Of a stretch of 64,000 bases of DNA, positions 50,533 to 59,468 are shown piece by piece. The translations under genes and the position numbers were made by a program. Every line of letters begins with the position of its first letter. Positions within the stretch are counted from its first letter, which is position 1. The DNA comes from Leucosporidium creatinivorum (Eukaryota > Basidiomycota > Microbotryomycetes > Leucosporidiales > Leucosporidiaceae): NCBI GenBank assembly GCA_001600635.1, contig BCKL01000012.1, positions 124,001 to 188,000 on the forward strand. The letters are read 5' to 3'. The notes under the pieces were generated by a model that worked only from the letters and a program-made list of their open reading frames with translations, searched no databases and was not told the origin of the DNA.

Positions 50533-51158
50533 ATTTTCTTTTGCGCTTGTATATAGGCTTGTATTCGTGCCAAAGTCAGCGGGCGAGCGAACGAGCGAGT
50601 GGTTTCGGAGAGAGCGCGTACCCGGTCGCCTTGCGGTCCCGCAGATGCCTTTGCCTCTCACAGACATCAAGTTACTTGCGTAAAAGCTGCGTTTACAGAA
50701 TTAGGCCCCAAGCTTTCGCTGGCCCTCGTTTGTGAAAGCTTGGGAGCAGCGAGACAGCGCCGAGAGGGGGGCCCGCGGGATGGGCCGCGATGCTCGGCGG
50801 AAGTGTTGCGAGTGATCAGATATATACGGTGATGTTCGCGCTTGTGGCTCAACTCTGTACACACATACAGCTGTGGACGCAGGGTGCCCCTCAGTTCTCC
50901 AGGCCAACTTCTGCCTGCGCCGAGCCGTGACCGAGAGCAGAGGTTCCAGCAGCGGGCGGGAGATTGCAGCAAAACGGATGGGTTTCTTCCAGGAGCAAGT
51001 GTTGAGGATGTAGGACGCCAGCGTGGCCAGTGCGAAGGCGCCGAGACGAGCTGGCATTCAGAACTTGCCCTCAGCGCCAAAGTTCAAAGTCTCCCTCCTC
51101 CTCCTTCCTCTCTTTCTCCCTCTCACCCCACCCCCCTTCTACCCTTCTATCTTCAATC
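50533..51158. other. Intergenic region upstream of eIF5A
   Basis: About 0.63 kb. It contains a stem-loop candidate (50707-50744) and, closer to eIF5A, a C/T-rich leader (51080-51158). No gene was supported on either strand. Confidence 0.5.
50707..50744. repeat. Inverted repeat with stem-loop potential
   Basis: CCCAAGCTTTC at 50707-50717 and its exact reverse complement GAAAGCTTGGG at 50734-50744 could form an 11-bp stem with a 16-nt loop. It lies 175 bp after the stop of paralogue C, so it may sit in or near that transcript's 3' end. Confidence 0.6.
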
Positions 51159-52444
51159 ATGTCCGCCGAGGAGCAGGTATGTACACTTTGCCTCTGCTGC
51201 TACCACCCTACAGCAGCTCGCTAACGACCTTCCACGTGCCGTTGGCAAAAAACTTCGACCCTTTACCAGGTAAGCAAAAGACGCCTCTCGCGTGCCGCTG
51301 GCTCGCTGCCGGGGTCGCCGAGCTGTAGCTTAACAGGGTTGAAGAGCTAACATTGTATCTCTGTCGCTCCCACAGGCCCAGAACGATGAGCAGCACGAGC
51401 AGACCTTCGAGTCTGTCTCCGCCGGAGCTTCCCTCACCTACCCCATGCAGTGCTCTGCTCTCCGCAAGGGTGGACACATTGTCATCAAGGGCAAGCCCTG
51501 CAAGGTGAGCTCTCCTTCTTTTCCGAGCAGTTTGGACGACAGCAGCGTCGTGCGAGCAGAGATTTGGGAAGCGGAGCGAGCTGGGCCGAGGGTGCTAGCC
51601 TGGGAGCTGAAGGAGGAGCTCGGCGGTTGCATCCTTCTCGAAGTCATCACTATCAGACATTGGAAGCACCTATCGCCGAAGATGGAGGTTGAAAGGCGGA
51701 CGCTCGGCGGAAGAAAGACGCTTCTCGCGCGCCCAATCACACGACCCGAATCGAGTTGCGGAAAGCTGACCTGGCGCTGCTCCACTACAGATCATCGACA
51801 TGTCGACCTCGAAGACCGGAAAGCACGGACACGCCAAGGTCCACCTTGTCGCTACCGACGTGAGTTAGCCCGTCTCGCGAGAGCAGAGTCAAACGGAGCG
51901 CTAATCTCGCTTTCGACGCCCTACAGATCTTCACCGACAAGAAGTACGAGGAGCTCTCTCCCTCGACCCACAACGTCGATGTCCCCAACGTCACTCGCAA
52001 GGAGTACCAGCTCGTCAACAGTGCGTCGACTTTGGGCCGCGAGAGACCTTGCAAGGACCGACCGCTGACTGTCTTCGCTGCCGCACACTTTCCACCCCAC
52101 AGTCGACGACGGCTTCCTCAACATGATGCTCGTCGATGGAACCCCCAAGGACGACGTCAAGGTCCCCGAGGGCGAGATTGGAGACCAGATCCAATCGGCT
52201 TTCGATGACGGACAGGACGTGAGTTTGCTCTAGTGGAGTTCAAGGACGCGCCTTGCTGTTGGCGGGTGGACAGGGAACAAGAAAGCTGACCTCCATCGCC
52301 TCCCGCCCACCTACATACAATCACCGCCGCCGCCTTCGCCGAATCGCCTCTCGCCCTGCTCTCTCAACGCCATAGTTGATGATCACCATCATCTCGGCCA
52401 TGGGTATGGAGCAGGCCATCTCCTTCAAGGATGCTCCCAAGTAA
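51159..52444 (+). CDS. eIF5A: Translation factor eIF5A
   Basis: Model: 51159-51176, 51376-51504, 51791-51859, 51927-52020, 52103-52218, 52376-52444; 164 residues, as expected (yeast 157). The protein has [19 protein letters not shown] and the hypusination loop [12 protein letters not shown], with the modified Lys at residue 60. [20 protein letters not shown] and the OB-fold C-terminal domain, ending [17 protein letters not shown], follow. eIF5A relieves ribosome stalling, for example at proline runs, and needs hypusine made by deoxyhypusine synthase and hydroxylase. Exons 5 and 6 fall inside the inverted duplication that starts at 52083. An N lies 6 bases after the stop codon, next to a short repeat of the last codons, so the 3' end of this locus may be misassembled. 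The coding model itself is clean. Confidence 0.96.
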
Positions 52445-53121
52445 AAAGGNAATCTTCAAGGATGCCCCGCCCCCCTCGCCATCTCCCTTCTCCCTCAATC
52501 CCTTCCTCTTTCCCTCCTTCCTAACCCCCCCTGCATGTTACTTTCGCCTCTCCCCTCCTTCTCCCTCCTTTCCCCTCTTTTTTCCGTCAACTCCGAAGAC
52601 ACACACACCGCGCCCTCCTACAACTTTGACCCTCTCATCTCCTCACCCCATCTCGGCCTTCCCTTCTTCCCCTCTCTCCTCGACCTTACGGCTTCTTCCT
52701 TTCTCCCCTCGCGGCTCGCTTCATTGCGTAGAATGTGATTGGGAGATGGGAGTTGCTGTTTTTACGATACACATGAGCGAGGAGTGGAGTCTGGAGCGGC
52801 TGTTTGGGAAGAGGTGGGTTGGAGCAGGATGGGCGCCGGGAGTTGGTGTTCGGCGTTTGGTCGGAGCTCGTTGGGTTTTTTCTGTTTAGTCGTGTGTAGG
52901 GTTAAGGAGGATGATCTAGGGTGGCGAATGTGATGAGCGACATGATAGATTATGAGTGGTCGTCGACCGGCGGAGAGAGAGAGAGAGCCTCCCAGCGAGC
53001 AGCAAACCGCTCTGCTCATGTTCGGCGTTGTCTGGTCACTCGCAACTCGGCGGGGCTATCGGTGGGCTTCCACTGCACACGAATCTGACCTCCTGCGTTC
53101 GTGCACGAAAGCGCCCCCTTC
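52083..53121 (+). repeat. Left arm of a 1,039-bp inverted duplication
   Basis: Bases 52083-53121 pair with the reverse complement of 58166-59204, with position x matching 111287-x throughout. Every segment I compared inside this span is identical, including the single N (52450 and 58837). Homology continues with mismatches to about 52036 on the outside and about 53150 on the inside. The arm holds eIF5A exons 5 and 6, their intron and about 0.68 kb downstream. A short GA run occurs near 52975. A 152-codon ORF across the N is present in both arms but has no protein-like features. Confidence 0.93.
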
Positions 53122-53378
53122 GCCGCCGGTTGTCGACTTCTGCCAGCGCTCGCCGAGCCCTTCGTCCCTCTCCGACCGCTCATTCGAGCTCCCCATCACT
53201 CGCTGTTCGCACTGAACTACCCATGATCAGCTCGGCCCACCTCAACCGTAGACGGCTCGTGCCGAATTACCACCTCATTCCGCTCAGGCCTCGCTCGCTC
53301 GCTCCTCAAGCGCTCTCTGGCCGTTGATGGCTTGCAACGCTCTTCACTTTGCTCTATATCCCTTAAACCATACGCAAG
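53122..53378. other. Spacer between left arm and the next gene
   Basis: The first 30 bp still resemble the right arm with mismatches; the rest is unique and should hold the promoter of the gene at 53379. No other gene was seen. Confidence 0.45.
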
Positions 53379-54633
53379 ATGTCCGCCCCTGCTATCACTA
53401 CCACCCGCGACCTCATCGTGAGTAGCTAGGCTCAGCACGCTTATCTGCCGGACGCGCTGACCTCTCGCCCCTGCTGCAGCGCTACCGCAAGCTCCCGTCG
53501 TCTCAAACGGCGCTGAGCACCCTCGCCTCCCGGTTCTTCGCCCTCCTCGCCACGCCCGACAACCCCCCAGCCGCCCTCCTCCGCTCCGCCTTCCTCCCAG
53601 CGCTTCTCGGCAGCGACGCTCGTCCCAGGGACGCTTCCCAAGCCGCTCAGCTCGACGAGGAGATTCGCTTCCTCTTCTGTGCACCACCAAGCGTCGTCGT
53701 CGTGCAAGGTATCATCACGCCGGACCAAATTTCGCAAGCATGGGCGACGGCGCCGAAAGGAGGACCTGTAGGGGAGAGCGTGTTCCTCGCCTTTGCACTC
53801 AACCAAGAGCTCGAGTCGGCTAGGAGCGGGGGCGAGAGAGAGGAGGAATCCAACCTCAACAGTGAGTGACGCCCGCTGCTGTGCCCGAAGACCAAGCTGA
53901 CCCTCGGTCCTCCTTCCGCCCTCCCCCTCCTTTGCTTGCTCCGTCCCCCTTTACCAGTGATGATCCTCGCTACTCTCACCAACGAGCTGGCCCACTGGAT
54001 CTACGCCAGGGTCAGTTCGCCCAGCCTCGTCGACATGAAGGTGCGCCGAGCTGACTGTCCTTCCTCTCTCGCACAGACCCACGGCTATGTCGAGTCGCAG
54101 GCGACCGGAAACGATGGATGCTCTCTCAACTCATTCGGAGCAGCAAACAGCAGCGTGACCTCGCTGCAGTCTTTGCTCGTTATGCCAGGTAGCTCGAGCG
54201 ACTGTGCGGTTCGGGCTGTCACCCATCTATTCGGGTACACTTACGAACTGCTCTCTTATGCCATCGGTAAGTTCTCCCTCCCATCTCGGTCGTCTGATCC
54301 ATGCTGACCCTCCACCCATCTATAGGCGAACGCCAGCTCGTCAAGCGTCGCGCCGGCACTCGGCGGAACCCCTCCCTCACCCCTCCGCTCGTCTACCAGC
54401 TCATCGGCGATACTCCCGCTATCCTTGACGTAACCCAATACCCTCCCACCCATGCTCGCTGGATCGTCCCATGGAAGGAGGGCGATCCAATGTACGCCGT
54501 TGTCTCGGCGCTCACGCCCTTCTCCTCGCCCGATTACCATGGCGTCTGCAAGATTAGGGGAGGGACTGGACCGGCTAGCGAGTACAGTGTGACGCTAGCT
54601 GGTGCGGGAGAGCGGGAGGAGGGCAAGTTTTGA
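53379..54633 (+). CDS. Unidentified 323-residue protein
   Basis: Model: 53379-53417, 53480-53861, 53958-54010, 54077-54266, 54326-54633. All four introns have GT-AG ends and keep phase, and codon use matches the neighbours, so it is a real gene. It starts MSAPAITTTRDLIRYRKLPS and continues with helical, Leu/Ala-rich sequence (FFALLATPDNPPAALLRSAF, DEEIRFLFCAPPSVVVVQGI). Exon 3 encodes MILATLTNELAHWIYAR. The second half has VRAVTHLFGYTYELLSYAIG, PPLVYQLIGDTPAILDVTQY and ARWIVPWKEGDPMYAVVSAL. No signal peptide or long membrane segment is evident. I recognise no family and assign no function. It is one of two genes enclosed by the inverted duplication. Confidence 0.78.
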
Positions 54634-55510
54634 GGTGTGTAATTGGCGGTAGGGAGGGAGTCGGACTCGGACTCGAGGGACGAAGGAAAGATTCATGAGC
54701 AGGGAGGCCGACGTGGTCAGGATTGTACCGCTCGAGGTGTAGACTATCTGTATCTTGTAAGCATTCATGCCTTATGCGTTTGATTACGACCCTCGTTTGC
54801 GGTCGTCAGCTTCTCGGCGATGAGCTCAGGGCTTCGCCATCGCGAGATACCTTGCGTGCTCGTGGGAGCTTTCACACATTAGCCAAGGGAAAGGCCGCTA
54901 ACGCAGAGACTTAAAGGGTGAGTCTGACCTGCTCCTCTCGGATCTATTCTGCGGTGCAGTGCATTCGGCGGAAGCTCACCTCGACTCGCCAAGCAGGAGG
55001 TTTGTGGGTTCGGCTGAGCGATCTCTGGGCGCTGCTTCTTCTCAAAAGTCACTCGGTCTCCTTCTCCTGCAAATCTGACTGTCATCTTCCTCGAATCCAT
55101 AGGCCAAACCTGCTCTTCGCCGAGCAAACGACTTGCACAGGACTGACGGTTCAAGCCGAGATGGGCCTCGCACAATAAAGCTAATCACTTCTTCTAGACT
55201 TCCAGCAATCGCCTTCGGTATCATGTGAGTGGGTGCAGCTCGCCGGATAGAGCAGTTGAGCCTTCGCCGATCTACACTTCGGTGCCTCCCCCTGCCCCTT
55301 CCCCAGAGGGAGAAGTGTTGTTGGCTCTCGCGACAGTACGTATCCCCTGATCCTCTCTCTCTCTCTCTCCCACTCCTCGCAGTCACTTCCAGCTCGCTCG
55401 TCGCCTTACACACTCGACCGAAGGCGCTTCTCCCCCACTCCTCGCCGCCCCGCCGCCGGCCGCCGCCCTCTCGCCAGCCATCTCGGCTGGGTCCTGCGCA
55501 TCGCCCAGGG
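54634..55510. other. Intergenic region, about 0.88 kb
   Basis: This lies between the unidentified gene and the UNC93-like gene. It contains a CT microsatellite near 55350-55370 and several splice-like signals that may belong to 5' untranslated exons of the transporter. No coding exon could be supported. Confidence 0.45.
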
Positions 55511-57704
55511 ATGCAGCGAGCGGAGTGGGATGAGTCTGAGCTACCAGAACCAACAACCAAAGGTTGGACATCATCGACTTGGATCCAGATTGTACTCTGC
55601 TCCTTCCTATGCTTTCTCGGTCCTGGGTGAGTAGCTTCCGGTGGGCTTTCTCGGCTCTCGAGCTGACATTTGTTCACTTGCGCAGGCTCTTTAACGCTCT
55701 GACGTGAGTGATATTGTACTTAGTTCAGTGTGGCGCAGTCAAGCTGACTCGCAGTGACGACAGCGGCATGGGAGGAGGTGGGAGAAGCGACACCAAAGCT
55801 GCGAACGACGGTCTCGTCGCGTTGGTGAGTCGCAAGCTGCGCTGAGTATTCTTCCGCCTCTGACTTCGCCTGCCCTCCCTCAGTATTCGACGTTCGCATT
55901 GACCTCCTTCTTCGGCGGGACGATTTGCAATCGGCTCGGCGCTCGGCTCACTCTCGCCGTGGGAGCCGTTGGCTATCCTTTGGTACGCTCTGGCTGTTCA
56001 GCGTCTATTCAGAACGTGCGCTGACCCTTTCTTGACCGTCAACATAGTACATCGGCTCCTTCCTCTCGCTGAACCTCAATGGCAACTTCGCCTTCGTGAT
56101 CGGCAGCGGTGTCGTAGGTGAGTCGTTTTGACTCGTTAGCGGCTGTAGGGCTTAACTCAACATCTTCGTGTCTCCTATCTGCAGTCGGGCTGTGTGCTGG
56201 CCTGCTGTGGACTGCTCAAGGATCGCTTCTGCTCGCCTATCCCACCGAGTCGCAGAAGGGTCGCTTCTTCGCCATCTTCTGGTGAGTCGAGCCGTCCCCT
56301 CACCTCGTGTAGCTGTCTAGATGCTCATACTCACTCACCGATGCGCAGGGCCATCTTCAACATGGGCGCGGTCCTCGGCTCGGCGATCCAGCTCGGCCTC
56401 TCCTGGAACGAGTCCACAAGCAACGACGTCTCCAGCACCGTCTACGCTGTCTTTGTTGGCCTCAGCTCTTTTGCACTCGTGGTGCCGCTCTTCCTCATTC
56501 CCCCTGCACGCATGGTCCGCACCGACGGCAGCCGAGTGGTCGTTCCTTCGCATCCGAGTGAGCTCCTTTTGCACGTCGTCTCTCGTGCGACAACCTGACT
56601 AACATTTTTTTGCGCTTGTGTTACTTGTCCAGGCTGGAGAACGGAGCTGCTAGGGCTCTACCGCTGTCTTCGCGGCAACCTATGGATCCTCCTCCTTTTC
56701 CCCTTCTTCCTCGCCAGCAACTGGTTCTAGTGAGTCCAACTATGACGATTGCACATGACAACTCAAAGCTGATGCTGACCACCTGCTTCCTTCAGCACTT
56801 ATCAGTTTAAGTGAGCTTGAGAACCCACCTCGGCGTGAATCCCAGAAGCAAGCTGACCTCCGCCCTCCTGCAGCTCCTTCAACGGCGCCCTCTTCACCCT
56901 CCGCACTCGATCTCTGAACAACATGCTCTACTGGCTCACTCAGATCTTCAGCGCAATTGGCTTTGGCATGGCCCTCGACTGCTCGAGCCTGCGCCGAACC
57001 GCCCGAGCATGGAGAGGTCTCGCATTCGTTTTTACCGTGGCAATGTCTGTCTGGGGCGCCACACTTCACTTCCAGAGGTGAGTATCTGTATGTGACTCGG
57101 CTTCCCGACTTCTGTCTAACTTCCGTCGTGCTGCAGGCGATATACTCGAGCCGATTTGGTCGACCCTCGCCATCCACAATTCGCTCGTATCGACCTCAGG
57201 GACTCCGACTACCCGGGACACGTCATCCTCTACATGTTTATGGGCCTTCTTGATGCCGTGTGGCAGAGCTATGCCTGTGAGTCGCAGTGTCGACCGTCCC
57301 TACTCTCGGCGCTGACTCGTCCTCTCTCAGACTGGCTCATGGGCGCCATGTCGAACGACTCGTCCCAGCTCAGTCATCTCGTCGGAATGTATAAGTGCAT
57401 TCAGTCTGCTGGTGCAGCAGGCGTCTTCCGCATGGACTCAAACGGAGCGCCCTATCTCACCGAGCTTGTCGTCTCGTGGGCGCTTTGCGGAGTCGGCGTG
57501 CTCTTCGTGATCCCCGTTCTATGGATGAGGGCGACCGACAGGACTCCCGAGTGTGTGGTTCAGTGTGTAGTGGACGTCGAAGTGTCTATAGAGATCCGGA
57601 GGCCGTCCGAGGTCCTCTCGGAGAAGGAGATTGGCAGTCTGGACTTGGATCGAGACAGGGACAGGCGGGAATCGGAGGGCAGGGTGTATACATTGCAGTG
57701 GTAG
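55511..57704 (+). CDS. UNC93-like (DUF895) multipass membrane transporter
   Basis: Model: 55511-55626, 55686-55703, 55755-55824, 55884-55982, 56048-56117, 56185-56281, 56349-56557, 56633-56729, 56796-56810, 56874-57077, 57137-57276, 57331-57704; 502 residues. After a short acidic N terminus the first segment is TWIQIVLCSFLCFLGPGLFN, then ALTGMGGGGRSD, the family's typical Gly-rich loop. About eleven hydrophobic segments follow, including LYSTFALTSFFGGTICNRLG, LTLAVGAVGYPLYIGSFLSL, GVVVGLCAGLLWTAQGSLLL and AYPTESQKGRFFAIFWAIFN. Further on are NLWILLLFPFFLASNWFYTY and a cytosolic charged tail. Family members are major-facilitator-like proteins of mostly unknown substrate. Exons are very short (18 and 15 nt), but all phases agree. 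It lies inside the inverted duplication. Confidence 0.9.
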
Positions 57705-58165
57705 TGTTCTTAGGGCTTTTGTCAAGGTCTGTTGTATTGCTGTGACTGCATTGTCGTTGTCTCCAGCGCTTCGGGAGCGACGTTCGGCGTTCGCACTTTG
57801 CACCCAATGCGTTCTGCCCTTCTTTCCTCCTCAGCATCCATCCCAGGCTGTTTACTGAGCATACTAAACGCCTTGCTCAGTCTCGCTGTTTAACCAGGAG
57901 CCAGCGCCTCGCTGCGAAACTTGAGCGTTTAGGGGCCCAAATCGCTACGAATTCGTAGCGATTTGCCCTCCGAGATCCGCCTCCTTCGCAGCGAATTGAG
58001 AGGGGTCGGGCGACGGAGCACGAGGCGAGCTGGGGCCAGCCTGTGGAGTCGCAGAGAATGGGCAGTGACTTCAGGGCTGCCGAGCCAGTGCACGGGAAGT
58101 GAGAGAAGTTGAGGTCGACCGCGTGAGAGCTCGGCGCGCGCTGGCGCAAATCGATGACCGGCGGG
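57705..58165. other. Spacer between UNC93-like gene and right arm
   Basis: This holds the transporter's 3' region, a 28-bp perfect palindrome at 57938-57965 and, in its last 30 bp, diverged continuation of the duplication. No gene was seen. Confidence 0.5.
57938..57965. repeat. Perfect 28-bp palindrome
   Basis: The half-site CAAATCGCTACGAA is followed directly by its exact reverse complement, with no spacer, centred on an EcoRI-like GAATTC between 57951 and 57952. It is unlikely by chance and can form a cruciform. It lies about 200 bp inside the right arm of the inverted duplication. Confidence 0.95.
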
Positions 58166-59204
58166 GAAGGGGGCGCTTTCGTGCACGAACGCAGGAGGTC
58201 AGATTCGTGTGCAGTGGAAGCCCACCGATAGCCCCGCCGAGTTGCGAGTGACCAGACAACGCCGAACATGAGCAGAGCGGTTTGCTGCTCGCTGGGAGGC
58301 TCTCTCTCTCTCTCCGCCGGTCGACGACCACTCATAATCTATCATGTCGCTCATCACATTCGCCACCCTAGATCATCCTCCTTAACCCTACACACGACTA
58401 AACAGAAAAAACCCAACGAGCTCCGACCAAACGCCGAACACCAACTCCCGGCGCCCATCCTGCTCCAACCCACCTCTTCCCAAACAGCCGCTCCAGACTC
58501 CACTCCTCGCTCATGTGTATCGTAAAAACAGCAACTCCCATCTCCCAATCACATTCTACGCAATGAAGCGAGCCGCGAGGGGAGAAAGGAAGAAGCCGTA
58601 AGGTCGAGGAGAGAGGGGAAGAAGGGAAGGCCGAGATGGGGTGAGGAGATGAGAGGGTCAAAGTTGTAGGAGGGCGCGGTGTGTGTGTCTTCGGAGTTGA
58701 CGGAAAAAAGAGGGGAAAGGAGGGAGAAGGAGGGGAGAGGCGAAAGTAACATGCAGGGGGGGTTAGGAAGGAGGGAAAGAGGAAGGGATTGAGGGAGAAG
58801 GGAGATGGCGAGGGGGGCGGGGCATCCTTGAAGATTNCCTTTTTACTTGGGAGCATCCTTGAAGGAGATGGCCTGCTCCATACCCATGGCCGAGATGATG
58901 GTGATCATCAACTATGGCGTTGAGAGAGCAGGGCGAGAGGCGATTCGGCGAAGGCGGCGGCGGTGATTGTATGTAGGTGGGCGGGAGGCGATGGAGGTCA
59001 GCTTTCTTGTTCCCTGTCCACCCGCCAACAGCAAGGCGCGTCCTTGAACTCCACTAGAGCAAACTCACGTCCTGTCCGTCATCGAAAGCCGACTGGATCT
59101 GGTCTCCAATCTCGCCCTCGGGGACCTTGACGTCGTCCTTGGGGGTTCCATCGACGAGCATCATGTTGAGGAAGCCGTCGTCGACTGTGGGGTGGAAAGT
59201 GTGC
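58166..59204 (-). repeat. Right arm of the 1,039-bp inverted duplication
   Basis: This is the reverse complement of 52083-53121, including the N at 58837. Beyond 59204 the match to the eIF5A intron continues with four mismatches in about 50 bp, all transitions, and fades near 59251. On the inner side the match breaks at 58165 and fades near 58137. The diverged flanks show that two real genomic copies exist, while the shared N shows that the core was filled from one consensus. Confidence 0.93.
58843..59184 (-). pseudogene. 5'-truncated copy of eIF5A (last two exons)
   Basis: Copies of eIF5A exon 5 (59184-59069) and exon 6 with its stop (58911-58843) lie on the minus strand, separated by the same intron. 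Upstream of exon 5 only part of the preceding intron is present (to about 59251), and exons 1-4, including the hypusination loop, are absent. With no start codon or N-terminal domain it cannot make eIF5A. It is a by-product of the inverted duplication rather than a retrocopy, because the intron is retained. Confidence 0.9.
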
Positions 59205-59468
59205 AGCAGCGAAGGCAGTCAGCAGTCGGTCCTCGCAAGGTCTCTCGGCGCTGGTCGCTCGCGCCGAAGCAGGCTCGGTGGAGAGCAGTCGGTGAGCTAC
59301 AGAGTATCTTCGGCGCTAGGGTTAGTCATTTAAGAGCTCACATATATCTGCAATAGCTTATGCACCCTACCGCACGCCAGGAAGTCTGTCCCTCCTTCGG
59401 CTCAGCGCTGGCAAAGCGAGGGCGCGACCAAGTCAGGCTCTCTGTCCTGCCAACACCTTCGCCTCGCG

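Noticed and set aside
52431-52889. 152-codon ORF in both arms of the inverted duplication
   Set aside because: It runs across the N, starts inside the last eIF5A codons in another frame and consists of Pro/Ser low-complexity sequence from a C-rich 3' region.
52083-59204. DNA transposon with 1-kb terminal inverted repeats
   Set aside because: The repeats consist of eIF5A exons and downstream DNA, the interior has ordinary host genes and no transposase, and no target-site duplication is visible.
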